In this document: positions 1 through 7,752 of the stretch, in pieces | Numbering within the stretch: the first letter of the stretch is position 1 | Layout of the letters: the number at the start of each line of letters is the position of its first letter | Assembly: GCA_045591985.1 (NCBI GenBank) | Contig: JAZNTV010000041.1 | Location: forward strand, 1 to 59,338 | Direction of reading: 5' to 3' | Source: SIG588 sp045591985 | Lineage (GTDB): Bacteria; Bacillota; Clostridia; Oscillospirales; Acutalibacteraceae | Length of the DNA stretch: 59,338 bases | Notes under the pieces: generated by a model | The model's input: only the letters and a program-made list of their open reading frames with translations | Told to the model about the DNA's origin: nothing | Database searches by the model: none | Position numbers and translations under genes: made by a program

Positions 1-173
1 GGTGGAGAACTTAGTCGCAGCTTGTTCGCCCTCGCTTGCGCTCGGTTGGACAAAAGGCGCAACAGTCCACCGGACTGGTGCTTTGGCGCCTGCCTGCGGC
101 TTCGCTCCCTTTTGGGGTTCGGGCCCCTTCTCATATGAAACAAAAAGAGACGGTCGTTGGAAAGACCCTCTGT
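1..173 (+). repeat. Repeat array, copy A (left end cut by window)
   Basis: First of three related units. It opens with ggtggagaacttagtcgcag, continues through the phrase ttcgccctcgcttgcgctcg, contains a hairpin around CAGTCC-acc-GGACTG, and ends with a tail resembling a tRNA T-arm plus terminator arm (cccttctcatatgaaac, then agagacggtcgtt). Bases 1-159 match bases 536-694 at a constant offset of 535 with only a handful of differences. Reading frames here differ between copies and look spurious. No gene is supported. Confidence 0.85.
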
Positions 174-535
174 GGTGGAGAGCTTAGTCGCGGCTTGTTC
201 GCCCTCGTTTGCGCTCGGTTGCAGGAATGTCGAAACGATCCTTATCGCACTTGCGTGCGATGTTCGCTTCCGTTTGCGGTGCCCGAAATTCACTTTTCTC
301 GCTATCGCTCGGTGAATTTCGACCGCGGCACTCGCTTATGCCTCGCTGTATCCCGCCACTCGAAGAAGAGGGATTGAGGGAGAATCGGCTGTGCCGATTC
401 TCAGGTGACACGGTGTGGAGGATTGCGGAAAGAAGAAAAGCAGGCCGTGTCCCGCGCTCGGCAACGCGACCATTCCTGGTTCGATCCCCTTCTCGTATGA
501 AACAAAAAAGACACTCCGTTGGAAAGACCCTCTGT
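174..535 (+). repeat. Repeat array, copy B, enlarged by a hairpin-rich insert
   Basis: The unit begins with ggtggagagcttagtcgcgg and ends with ggttcgatccccttctcgta, as in the other copies, but about 200 extra bases sit in the middle. The insert carries several perfect hairpins: CGCAC-ttg-cGTGCG near 247, CGAAATTCAC paired with GTGAATTTCG near 283-320, and GAGAATCGGC-tgt-GCCGATTCTC near 380-402. No coding sequence is supported. The unit reads as structured, non-coding repeat DNA. Confidence 0.75.
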
Positions 536-694
536 GGTGGAGAACTTAGTCGCAGCTTGTTCGCCCTCGCTTGCGCTCGGTTGGACAAAAGGCGCAACAG
601 TCCACCGGACTGTTGCTTTGTCGCTTGCCTGCGGCTTCGCTCCCTTTTGTGGTTCGATCCCCTTCTCATATGAAACAAAAAGAGACGGTCGTTG
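536..694 (+). repeat. Repeat array, copy C, adjoining the tRNA terminator
   Basis: This is the near-identical partner of copy A. Its central hairpin is better paired than in A (CAACAGTCC-acc-GGACTGTTG). Its tail (651-690) runs ggttcgatcccctt, then ctcat, then atgaaacaaaaagagacggtc in two pieces, and so directly abuts and forms one arm of the tRNA-Ala terminator. Confidence 0.85.
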
Positions 695-738
695 ACCGTC
701 TCTTTTTGTTTCATGGTGGACTCGAAGGGGATCGAACC
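651..738. repeat. Extended palindrome joining repeat tail and tRNA-Ala 3' end
   Basis: Bases 651-664 (ggttcgatcccctt) are the exact reverse complement of 725-738 inside the tRNA T-arm. Bases 670-690 are the exact reverse complement of 694-714. The only unpaired parts are short spacers (665-669, 715-724) and the 3-base loop 691-693. The repeat tail is therefore an inverted copy of the 3' end of the tRNA gene plus its terminator. Confidence 0.85.
670..714 (-). terminator. Rho-independent terminator of tRNA-Ala
   Basis: A perfect 21-bp stem (670-690 with 694-714) with a 3-base loop lies directly after the encoded CCA when read on the minus strand. The outgoing arm contains TTTTTGTTT. The stem is unusually long because the A-rich and U-rich tracts also pair. 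Confidence 0.85.
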
Positions 739-790
739 CTCGAACCTCACGGATGCGAACCGTGCGCTCTCCCAGCTGAGCTACGAGCCC
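714..790 (-). tRNA. tRNA-Ala(CGC)
   Basis: Read on the minus strand, the gene folds as a full cloverleaf. The acceptor is GGGCTCG with CGAGTCC, the D-arm is GCTC-AGCTGGGA-GAGC, and the anticodon arm is CACGG-TTCGCAT-CCGTG, giving anticodon CGC. The T-arm loop is TTCGATC, followed by discriminator A and an encoded CCA. Pair 3-70 is a G-U wobble, the classic alanine identity element. It would read GCG, a codon used heavily by the genes in this window. The variable region appears one base longer than usual (6). Confidence 0.93.
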
Positions 791-929
791 ATGTATATAA
801 AGCGGTGTAGACCGCCCATATATATTAGTCGATAAAACGCGGTTTGTCAAGAGGATTTCGGAAAAAAATCAAAAAATTTTCAAACATTTTTGCGGATGTA
901 AATTTTCTGTGAGAAAAGTAGGTTGGGAA

Positions 930-958
930 TTGTCAAAACATGGAGAGTGTGGTATACT
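930..958 (+). promoter_or_regulatory. Sigma-A promoter for the membrane protein at 983
   Basis: A TTGTCA -35 box (930-935), a 17-base spacer and a TATACT -10 box (953-958), the latter preceded by GTGTGG. It lies inside a longer open frame that begins at 923, which argues for translation starting at 983. Confidence 0.8.
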
Positions 959-982
959 GTTGGACGAGAGGATGGCGAGAAT

Positions 983-1792
983 ATGAAAGATCCGAAAACC
1001 ACCGTCGGCATGGCGGTCAAAATTTTCTTATACAGCCTGTTGGCGGCTGTGATGTGTTTCTTTTTGCACATGTCGGTAACGATGGCATTGTCTATCGGCA
1101 GTACGCAGATACTCGGTCAGCGTGTGGGCGGGGTGTTGGAAGACGGCCGCACCATTGTGTGCGAGACGTACAACGCCACGGCAGACAAAGAAGCGTATAC
1201 CGTGGCGTATATATTGGAAGATGACGGTACCGAGATCCCCGTCGCTGAGGAAGAACTGGACGAATATCCCATTACGCAAAGTTACAAAGAAAATATCCGC
1301 ACCCCTGTGGATCCCGCGATGAAGGCGATCACCGATTGGGTGGCACAGATATTGATGGTGATTTTGTTTTTGGCGTTCCCGTATTCTACTTTGTGGTATA
1401 TGGGGGATCACGATCGCAACCAGGTGCAATTCGGCCATATGCCTGAAGACCGCTTGCGCGGTGCGAAAGTAGGGGCGATCGCATCGGTGCCGGCGTTGAT
1501 CATGTGGGGGCTCTTGCTCGTGGGCAAAGCGGGCGGGCTGCTTCCGGGGTTTGTGAAGACATACCGTTGGTTTAACATGTGTTTCTTGCCGTATTTCGAT
1601 TCTGTGGTGCCCATAGCGGTGACCGATCCTGTCGATCTGCCGTGGGGAGGCGTGTTGGCGATGGTGCCTGTGTTGCTGGCACTGCCTGCTGTGACGGGCG
1701 TTGGCTATTTGCTCGGGTACAAGGGGTTCTCGGTGCGCGACCGCTTGGTGTATTCCGCCACGGGTAAGAAACCGAAACGCCGCCGTAAATAA
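983..1792 (+). CDS. Multi-pass membrane protein of unknown function
   Basis: This 269-residue protein is not recognised. Hydrophobic segments lie near residues 11-37 (FLYSLLAAVMCFFLHMS), 115-135 (ILMVILFLAFPYSTLWY), 163-180 (IASVPALIMWGLLLVG) and close to the C-terminus (GVLAMVPVLLALPAVTG). The tail is strongly basic (GKKPKRRRK). A polar stretch of about 70 residues between the first two segments would face outside if the N-terminus is inside. The start at 983 was chosen because the promoter at 930-958 would leave the frame's earlier ATG untranscribed. The gene appears to be a single-gene unit between its own promoter and the bidirectional terminator at 1797. Confidence 0.75.
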   Translation: MKDPKTTVGMAVKIFLYSLLAAVMCFFLHMSVTMALSIGSTQILGQRVGGVLEDGRTIVCETYNATADKEAYTVAYILEDDGTEIPVAEEELDEYPITQSYKENIRTPVDPAMKAITDWVAQILMVILFLAFPYSTLWYMGDHDRNQVQFGHMPEDRLRGAKVGAIASVPALIMWGLLLVGKAGGLLPGFVKTYRWFNMCFLPYFDSVVPIAVTDPVDLPWGGVLAMVPVLLALPAVTGVGYLLGYKGFSVRDRLVYSATGKKPKRRRK

Positions 1793-1796
1793 AAAC

Positions 1797-1832
1797 AAAG
1801 CGGAGAAAATCGTTCGATTTTCTCCGCTTTTT
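1797..1832. terminator. Bidirectional terminator between convergent genes
   Basis: The hairpin aaagcggagaaaatcg / attttctccgcttt has a TTCG-type loop, with T-runs on the plus side and A-runs on the other. It lies between the stop codons of the convergent genes at 983-1792 and 1837-2676 and can serve both. Confidence 0.88.
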
Positions 1833-1836
1833 ACAT

Positions 1837-2676
1837 TCACAGTGCGGGGTCGGTGACCACTTCATCGGGCGGCGTCTCCAACGCCGTAGGGTCTTCGAGC
1901 AATTTGCTGAAATAGCGAAAGGCAACCGCAAAATCATGACCCGAACAGATGCGTTCATCCATTACCACACCGATCGGCATGCATTTTTCAAACACGATCT
2001 CGCCGCGATGACGGCGCGGTACTTCGCGCGTGTTGCCCATAGCCATAAAGACGCTTGTGGTACCGAAGTTATAGCAATGATGATAGATGTGATTGGTCTT
2101 AATGCTGGCAAGGTTGGTGATGCCGAGGCTCGCGTGGAACGGACTGGCATCGATAATGGCTTTGGGTAATAAGCCGTGTTTGTCGAGCCATATCAAGAGC
2201 GGCACGCCGAAACGCAAAAGTCCCGGTATGCTCAGCAACGTATTGATCAGTTTTTCGGTGGCGTTGTTGCCTTCCATCGTGCGGTTGAATTCCACATATT
2301 CGTTGATCTTGCGGTTGACATCGTCGACCGTGTCGGTGATCTCCAGCGCGATCTTCGACATGATACCGTCATCGCGCCCGCTTTTCATAACGACCATACC
2401 GATTTTGATCTCGTTGCGGGAATAGGCTTTACAGTTTACCAAAAAGCGGTTCAAATACGGGTACTTGGCCATCGTGCGCAGATAGGCGGCGATGATCAGC
2501 GCCATATGGCTGATGTGGCGCCCCTCCTTGCGTGCCGCATTGATATACTGTTGCATCGGCTCGCACGGGATGTCGATGGTGATCATGTTCATAGAGTCCG
2601 AGCGTTGGCGCATAATGTGCCCCGCCACGGTATACATTGGGTTGCAGTGTTTCAGTCGTTTTCCGTCTGCTCGCAT
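1837..2676 (-). CDS. Stand-alone 2-oxoacid dehydrogenase E2-type acyltransferase domain, probably catalytically altered
   Basis: This 279-residue protein matches the catalytic domain of E2 acyltransferases in layout: a helix with LIIAAYLRTMAKYPYLNRF, a strand IKIGMVV, and a late LGITNL region. No lipoyl or subunit-binding domain precedes it, and no E1 or E3 gene is nearby. The family's closing motif, normally DHRxxDG with catalytic His and Asp, reads DERICSGHD here, so His is replaced by Glu and Asp by Ser. Known chemistry (acyl transfer through His/Asp) is therefore doubtful. A CoA-binding or regulatory role is an inference only. It has its own promoter (2703-2731) and an RBS AAAGGGGGG. The family call is firm and the function is unknown. 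Confidence 0.8.
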   Translation of the reverse strand: MRADGKRLKHCNPMYTVAGHIMRQRSDSMNMITIDIPCEPMQQYINAARKEGRHISHMALIIAAYLRTMAKYPYLNRFLVNCKAYSRNEIKIGMVVMKSGRDDGIMSKIALEITDTVDDVNRKINEYVEFNRTMEGNNATEKLINTLLSIPGLLRFGVPLLIWLDKHGLLPKAIIDASPFHASLGITNLASIKTNHIYHHCYNFGTTSVFMAMGNTREVPRRHRGEIVFEKCMPIGVVMDERICSGHDFAVAFRYFSKLLEDPTALETPPDEVVTDPAL

Positions 2677-2702
2677 AAGTAACGCCCCCCTTTATCCACT
2701 AC

Positions 2703-2731
2703 ATTGTAACACAAGGTTCCGAAAAAAGCAA
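2703..2731 (-). promoter_or_regulatory. Sigma-A promoter for the E2-like gene
   Basis: Read on the minus strand: TTGCTT (2731-2726), a 17-base spacer, and TACAAT (2708-2703), about 27 bases before the start codon. It lies back to back with the promoter at 2780. Confidence 0.75.
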
Positions 2732-2779
2732 CTGTTTTCTCGGTATTTCGACAAGGCGAAAAGAATCCGCAAATTTCTC

Positions 2780-2809
2780 TTGCGAAATAAAGTGTCTATG
2801 TGATATAAT
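2780..2809 (+). promoter_or_regulatory. Extended -10 promoter for the DUF951-prfA operon
   Basis: TTGCGA (2780-2785), an 18-base spacer, and TGA-TATAAT, an extended -10 with a perfect TATAAT at 2804-2809. It is followed by the RBS GAGGAGG before 2846. Confidence 0.8.
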
Positions 2810-2845
2810 ATATGTGATTTTGATTTTGTGTGAGGAGGAAGACCG

Positions 2846-3037
2846 ATGGATGTGCAAGTGGGAGATGTGTTGGAGATGAAGAAACCGCATCCGTGCGGCA
2901 ATCATCGGTTTGCTGTGTTGCGTATCGGCATGGATTTCCGCCTCAAATGTGAAGGGTGCGGGCGAGAGATGCTTTTGCCGCGCATTAAGACAGAACGCCA
3001 TATCAAAAAGATCTGGCGTGACGGACAGTTGGTGTGA
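2846..3037 (+). CDS. DUF951 family small protein
   Basis: This 63-residue protein matches the conserved pattern of DUF951: an N-terminal VGDVLEMKKPHPCG block, then FAVLRIGMDFRLKCEGCGR, then LPRIKTERHIKKI. Three cysteines (one in HPCG and two in CEGCG) could bind metal or nucleic acid, but no function is established. The strong RBS GAGGAGG and the promoter at 2780 make it the first gene of an operon running into prfA, 9 bases downstream. Family assignment is by pattern recognition. Confidence 0.88.
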   Translation: MDVQVGDVLEMKKPHPCGNHRFAVLRIGMDFRLKCEGCGREMLLPRIKTERHIKKIWRDGQLV

Positions 3038-3046
3038 GTAGAGACG

Positions 3047-4105
3047 ATGTTTGAACAATTACGCGATGTGGAGAAACGGTTTTTGGAAACCGAGCAACGG
3101 CTGTGTGATCCGGCGGTGATCGCGGATATGGAACACTATCGCACGTTGATGCAGGAACGCACCCGGTTGGAGCCGTTGGTGGGTGCCTATCGCATGTGGC
3201 AGGAGGCCTTGCATCGTGAAGAGGAGGCGCGCCTGCTGCTGGACGATGCGGAACTCGGTGAACTGGCGGCGGCGGAACTGCGTGAAAGTCGTGCCGCGGC
3301 CGAGCGGGCAGCGGAAGAATTGAAAATATTACTGTTGCCGCAAGATCCGAACGACAGCCGTAATGTGATCATGGAGATCCGTGCGGGTGCCGGCGGTGAA
3401 GAATCGGCATTATTCGCCCATTCGCTGTATCGTATGTACAGTATGTATGCCGCGTCACACGGCTTTACGGTGGAGATAGCTAACTTGAATGCAACGGAAC
3501 TGGGCGGCGCCAAAGAGATCAGTTTCGTGGTGAACGGACAAGGGGCGTTCAGCCGTTTGAAGTTTGAAAGCGGTGTGCACCGCGTGCAACGGGTTCCCGA
3601 AACCGAATCGGGCGGGCGTATTCATACGTCCACTGTGACGGTGGCGGTGTTGCCCGAAGCCGAAGAGGTGGAGTTGACCATCGATCCGAAGGACTTGATG
3701 ATCGATACGTTCCGTTCGTCGGGCGCGGGCGGCCAGCATATCAACAAGACGGAATCGGCTATTCGTATCACCCATATTCCTACGGGTACGGTGGTAGAAT
3801 GTCAGGATGAGCGCAGCCAGTTTAAAAACAAAGATAAAGCGATGCGGGTGCTTCGTGCACGGTTGTATGAGCAAAAATGTGCCGAGCAGGAATCGGCGAT
3901 TGCCGAAAACCGTCGTTCGCAAGTCGGGACGGGCGATCGCAGTGAACGTATCCGCACCTATAACTTCCCGCAAGGGCGGGTGACCGACCATCGTATCGGC
4001 CTTACTTTGTATAAGTTGGATGCGGTATTGGACGGGGATCTGGACGAGGTGATCGATGCTTTGGCAACCGCCGATCGTGCCCGTCAACTTGAAATCGGAG
4101 AGTAA
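3047..4105 (+). CDS. prfA: Peptide chain release factor 1
   Basis: RF1 releases finished peptides at UAA and UAG codons. The 352-residue length is normal. The peptidyl-hydrolysis motif GGQ is at residues 228-230 (SSGAGGQHINKT). The stop-codon reading motif PxT appears as PET at 184-186 inside HRVQRVPETES, which marks RF1 rather than RF2. The GGQ glutamine is normally methylated by PrmC, whose gene lies at 18088 instead of next to prfA as in many Firmicutes. The RBS is weak (gagtagagac), so coupling to the upstream DUF951 gene is likely. Confidence 0.97.
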   Translation: MFEQLRDVEKRFLETEQRLCDPAVIADMEHYRTLMQERTRLEPLVGAYRMWQEALHREEEARLLLDDAELGELAAAELRESRAAAERAAEELKILLLPQDPNDSRNVIMEIRAGAGGEESALFAHSLYRMYSMYAASHGFTVEIANLNATELGGAKEISFVVNGQGAFSRLKFESGVHRVQRVPETESGGRIHTSTVTVAVLPEAEEVELTIDPKDLMIDTFRSSGAGGQHINKTESAIRITHIPTGTVVECQDERSQFKNKDKAMRVLRARLYEQKCAEQESAIAENRRSQVGTGDRSERIRTYNFPQGRVTDHRIGLTLYKLDAVLDGDLDEVIDALATADRARQLEIGE

Positions 4106-4112
4106 CGACCTT

Positions 4113-5138
4113 ATGCAAACGGAAATTTTAACCGCTTCAACGGAAGGCATTGCCCGCGCGGGTGAGTTGCTTCGTTGCGGCGAGGTGGTGGGGATCCCCA
4201 CCGAAACGGTGTATGGCTTGGCGGCGGATGCACTGAATCCGTCGGCGGTTCTGCGGATATTTGAAGCCAAAGGACGGCCGTCGGATAACCCGCTGATCGT
4301 GCATATTGCGTCTCTCGAGGCGCTGGATGCGTTGGTGGAAGAGGTGCCTGCGGCGGCGAAACGCTTGGCCGCCTTGTGGTGGCCGGGACCGCTTACCATG
4401 ATCTTTAAAAAAGCGGTCTGCGTGCCCTCGGTGGTGAGTGGCGGCTTGGATACCGTGGCGGTGCGCTTGCCTGCACATCCCGTTGCACGCGCCATTATCG
4501 AAGCGGCGGGCTGTCCGCTGGCCGCGCCGTCGGCTAATCGTTCGGGCAGTCCCAGTCCCACCACGGCCGCTCACGTGACAGCGGATATGGATGGTCGTGT
4601 GGCGGCTATATTGGATGGCGGCGCCAGCGGCGTGGGGGTGGAATCCACGGTGGTGGATATGACGCGCGGTGTGCCGCGGTTGCTTCGCCCGGGCGGTATC
4701 ACGCCTGAGATGTTGCGTGAAGCGGTGGGAGACGTGGACATTGATCCTGCGGTGACCGCTATGTTGGCGGTCGGCGCGGTGGCAGCGTCTCCCGGCATGA
4801 AATATAAGCATTATGCCCCTCGTGCCAACGTGACGCTGATACGCGGCTCGGCGGCGGCGTATGCCGCGTTTGTAAACGCGCATGCGGGGGAAGGGGTTGC
4901 GGCCATGTGCTTCGATGGGGAAGAGACGGCATTGACCGTGCCGTATCGCACTTACGGTGCGCGTGACGATGCGGCGGCCCAGGCACGGCGTGTATTCGAT
5001 GTGCTGCGCGCCTGGGATGAAGAACCTTGTGTGACGCAGGTGTATGCCGCCTGTCCTTCGTCGGACGGGCTCGGGCTGGCGGTGTATAACCGCTTGTTGC
5101 GTGCGGCGGAATTTGAGGTGATCGTTCTTGACGGTTGA
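4113..5138 (+). CDS. Threonylcarbamoyl-AMP synthase, Sua5 type
   Basis: This enzyme makes threonylcarbamoyl-AMP from threonine, bicarbonate and ATP, the first step of the t6A37 tRNA modification. The 341 residues contain a YrdC domain (GIPTETVYGLAADA, then FEAKGRPSDNPL and SAPSANRSGSPSPT) followed by a linker and the C-terminal Sua5 domain, hence the two-domain Sua5/YwlC form rather than short TsaC. ATG 4113 was chosen over an earlier in-frame start inside prfA because it follows the prfA stop by 7 bases and begins the normal N-terminus. It is in the same operon as prfA, and coaE overlaps its end. Confidence 0.95.
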   Translation: MQTEILTASTEGIARAGELLRCGEVVGIPTETVYGLAADALNPSAVLRIFEAKGRPSDNPLIVHIASLEALDALVEEVPAAAKRLAALWWPGPLTMIFKKAVCVPSVVSGGLDTVAVRLPAHPVARAIIEAAGCPLAAPSANRSGSPSPTTAAHVTADMDGRVAAILDGGASGVGVESTVVDMTRGVPRLLRPGGITPEMLREAVGDVDIDPAVTAMLAVGAVAASPGMKYKHYAPRANVTLIRGSAAAYAAFVNAHAGEGVAAMCFDGEETALTVPYRTYGARDDAAAQARRVFDVLRAWDEEPCVTQVYAACPSSDGLGLAVYNRLLRAAEFEVIVLDG

Positions 5139-5748
5139 AAAACGCGGCCGCATTCTCGGATTGACCGGTCCGACGGGTGCGGGTAAGAGTGAAGCGGCGC
5201 GTCTGCTTTCTGCGGCAGGCATTCCCGTGGTCGATGCCGATGGGTTGGCGCGTGAAGTGACGACTAAGGGTCATCCGTGTCTTGCGGAGCTGGCCCAAGT
5301 CTTCTCTTCGGCGGTACTACATGATGACGGTACACTCGACCGTGCGGCGCTGGCGGCGGTGGCGTTTGCTTCGAAAGAGGCGACGGCACAACTGAACGCT
5401 GTTACCCATCCGCACATTCTTCGTTTGGCAGAGGAACGGGTTGCCGCCCTGTGGCAGGACGGGTTTGTGCTTGTGACGGTGGATGCTCCGTTGCTGTTTG
5501 AAAGCGGTATGGACAAGATGTGTGACCGCACGGTGGCGGTGTTGGCTCCCGCCGCGTTGAGACAGGCGCGTATTTGCGAACGGGACGGTATTACGGCCGA
5601 ACAGGCGGCGCTGCGAATGCGTGCGCAACCCGACGAGGCGTTTTATCGCGCACGGGCAGACGAAGTGCTGTATAACGACGGAGATCTTGCGGCATTTCGC
5701 GAAACGGTGCGTGCGTGGATCTTACGGGAGGCGGAGTATGGTAAGTAA
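5128..5748 (+). CDS. coaE: Dephospho-CoA kinase
   Basis: It catalyses the last step of coenzyme A synthesis, phosphorylating the 3' hydroxyl of dephospho-CoA with ATP. The P-loop GPTGAGKS lies at residues 14-21, followed by the family's VVDADGLAREV block and the lid/substrate region LLFESGMDKMCD. The 206-residue length is typical. The start is a TTG codon at 5128, supported by GAGGTG 7 bases upstream, and lies 11 bases inside the end of the Sua5 gene, which suggests coupled translation. The last gene of the CoA pathway in this window is thus far from coaX (19718). Confidence 0.95.
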   Translation: MTVEKRGRILGLTGPTGAGKSEAARLLSAAGIPVVDADGLAREVTTKGHPCLAELAQVFSSAVLHDDGTLDRAALAAVAFASKEATAQLNAVTHPHILRLAEERVAALWQDGFVLVTVDAPLLFESGMDKMCDRTVAVLAPAALRQARICERDGITAEQAALRMRAQPDEAFYRARADEVLYNDGDLAAFRETVRAWILREAEYGK

Positions 5749-6307
5749 GACCAAGCGACGCGTGCGGCGCGGGATAGCGGTGCTGTTGGTTTTGCTGTTG
5801 ATGATGGGCGGCAGTGTGTTGTTACTTCGGGCGTTGTATCCCCTGCGATACGAGCAGGAAGTGCGCGCCGCGGCAGACAACTACGGTTTATCACCGTCTT
5901 TGGTGTTCGCCGTGATCCACACCGAAAGCGGGTTCGATCCTGCGGCGGTTTCTTCGGCAGGGGCCGAGGGGTTGATGCAGGTGACACCGCCTACCATGGA
6001 ATGGGCGCTGATGCGCCGCGGGGACAGCCATACATCGACCGCGCATACGCTTACCGATCCGGCGTTTAATATTGAAATCGGCACATGTGTGTTGCATCTG
6101 CTTCGCGAACAATTCAGCGAATCGGATACGGTGCTTGCGGCATACAATGCCGGTATGGGGAATGTACAGGCGTGGCTTGCGGACCCGGCGTATTCCGCCG
6201 ACGGCAAGACGCTGCACACCATACCGTTTGAAGAGACGAAAAACTATGTTAAAAAAGTGCATCGTGCACAAAAAATATATCAAATCCTGTATGGTACAGA
6301 CAAATGA
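5738..6307 (+). CDS. Membrane-anchored lytic transglycosylase
   Basis: This 189-residue protein has a basic N-terminus (KTKRRVRRG), one membrane anchor (IAVLLVLLLMMGGSVLLLR) and a soluble lytic transglycosylase domain. The catalytic glutamate lies in IHTESGFDPAAVSSAGAEGL, followed by LMQVTPPT and VLAAYNAGMGNV, the usual SLT motifs. It would cleave peptidoglycan glycan strands with formation of 1,6-anhydro ends, outside the membrane. ATG 5738 overlaps coaE by 11 bases and has the RBS GGGAGGCGGAG. A coaE-transglycosylase order is common in Clostridia (recalled, not checked). Confidence 0.93.
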   Translation: MVSKTKRRVRRGIAVLLVLLLMMGGSVLLLRALYPLRYEQEVRAAADNYGLSPSLVFAVIHTESGFDPAAVSSAGAEGLMQVTPPTMEWALMRRGDSHTSTAHTLTDPAFNIEIGTCVLHLLREQFSESDTVLAAYNAGMGNVQAWLADPAYSADGKTLHTIPFEETKNYVKKVHRAQKIYQILYGTDK

Positions 6308-6321
6308 AAGGGAGCGAGGAT

Positions 6322-7737
6322 ATGGAAGAAAACAAAAAGTCGGTAGTCGAGGAGTTGCGTGAACAGTTGTTTTACGCGCCCAAGTCGGCGGCGGAACGCA
6401 TGAGTGAGGAAGAGATCGCAACGGCAGATGCCTATTGCGAAGGGTATGCGGCGTTTTTGAATACGGCGAAGACCGAGCGTGAAGCGGTGGAGTATGCCGT
6501 GGCCATGGCGGAAGAGCGCGGTTTTAAACCGTTCGACCGTCATGCCAAACTCAAAGCGGGCGATAAAGTGTATTACAACAACCGCGGCAAGGCACTGTTG
6601 CTTGCGGTCATCGGTACCCGGCCGATTGCGGACGGCGTGTCGGTTGCGGCGGCGCATATCGACTCACCGCGACTGGATATGAAACCCAATCCGTTGTATG
6701 AGGATAACGGTTTCGGATATTTGGATACCCGCTATTACGGCGGTATCAAGAAGTATCAGTGGACGGCGATCCCGTTGGCGCTGCATGGTGTAATCATCAA
6801 GAAGAACGGCGAGACGGTGAAGGTGGCGGTCGGCGAAGACGCGGGGGATCCCGTGTTCTGTATCACCGATTTGTTGCCCCATTTGGCGCGTGAACAGATG
6901 AGCCGCCCTGCGAACGACGTGGTACGCGGTGAAGATCTGAATATTCTGATCGGTTCGCGTCCGTTCCGCAGCGACGATGCGGTGGCGGAAGGGATCAAAC
7001 TGAATCTTCTGAAGATCCTGAACGACAAATACGGCATTGTGGAAGCAGACTTCCTTTCGGCGGAACTGGAAGCGGTGCCGGCCATTCCCGTGCGCGATGT
7101 GGGCTTCGACCGCAGTATGATCGGCGGTTACGGTCACGACGACCGTGTGTGTGCCTATCCCGCCTTGACCTCCCTTTTCGCATTGGAAAATCCCGCGTTT
7201 ACGGCGGTGACGTTGCTTGCGGATAAAGAGGAAACGGGTTCGGACGGCAATACCGGTACGGCTTCGGAATTTTTCCGCTATTTCATTGCGGATCTGGCTG
7301 CTGCATTCGGCGAAGAGCCGCGCCACGTCCTCAGTCGTTCGATGTGCTTGTCGGCGGACGTTAATGCGGCGCTCGATCCCATCTATGCAAGCGTAATGGA
7401 ACCGCACAATGCGGCGCGTTTGAACTACGGTGCAGTGCTCACGAAATACACCGGCGGCAGTGCCAAGGGCGGTACGTCGGATGCGTCGGCCGAACTGATG
7501 GGACGTTTTCGCCGGATCATGGATGCGAATGATGTCTGCTGGCAGGTGGGCGAACTCGGTCGTGTGGATGCCGGCGGCGGCGGAACCGTGGCGAAGTATA
7601 TTGCCAATCTGGATGTAGATACGGTGGACCTCGGCGTGCCCGTGTTGTCGATGCACGCGCCGTTCGAAGTGGTTTCTAAACTGGATGTGTATCAGGCACA
7701 CAAGGCGTTTAAAGCGTTGTTGTCCCGCGAGGATTGA
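6322..7737 (+). CDS. M18 family aminopeptidase
   Basis: A metallo-aminopeptidase that removes N-terminal residues from peptides, probably in the cytoplasm because no signal peptide is visible. The 471 residues include the zinc ligands in AHIDSPRLDMKP (His112, Asp114), the DKEETGS acidic pair, and later the SMHAPFEVVSKLD end block typical of M18. ATG 6322 was preferred over 6304 because GGGAGCGAGG lies just upstream of it, while the earlier ATG lies within that RBS region and overlaps the previous stop. It follows the transglycosylase directly. Confidence 0.94.
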   Translation: MEENKKSVVEELREQLFYAPKSAAERMSEEEIATADAYCEGYAAFLNTAKTEREAVEYAVAMAEERGFKPFDRHAKLKAGDKVYYNNRGKALLLAVIGTRPIADGVSVAAAHIDSPRLDMKPNPLYEDNGFGYLDTRYYGGIKKYQWTAIPLALHGVIIKKNGETVKVAVGEDAGDPVFCITDLLPHLAREQMSRPANDVVRGEDLNILIGSRPFRSDDAVAEGIKLNLLKILNDKYGIVEADFLSAELEAVPAIPVRDVGFDRSMIGGYGHDDRVCAYPALTSLFALENPAFTAVTLLADKEETGSDGNTGTASEFFRYFIADLAAAFGEEPRHVLSRSMCLSADVNAALDPIYASVMEPHNAARLNYGAVLTKYTGGSAKGGTSDASAELMGRFRRIMDANDVCWQVGELGRVDAGGGGTVAKYIANLDVDTVDLGVPVLSMHAPFEVVSKLDVYQAHKAFKALLSRED

Positions 7738-7752
7738 TAGGAGATAGATATT

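Noticed and set aside
1..713. CRISPR array
   Set aside because: The repeats are long, few and hairpin-rich with no short regular spacers, and no cas gene is present.
184..850. Long open frames over the repeat array and tRNA
   Set aside because: They run through tRNA-Ala and its terminator, differ between repeat copies, and lack ribosome binding sites.
923..982. Upstream in-frame start for the membrane protein
   Set aside because: The -35 and -10 boxes at 930-958 lie inside it, so it would not be transcribed.
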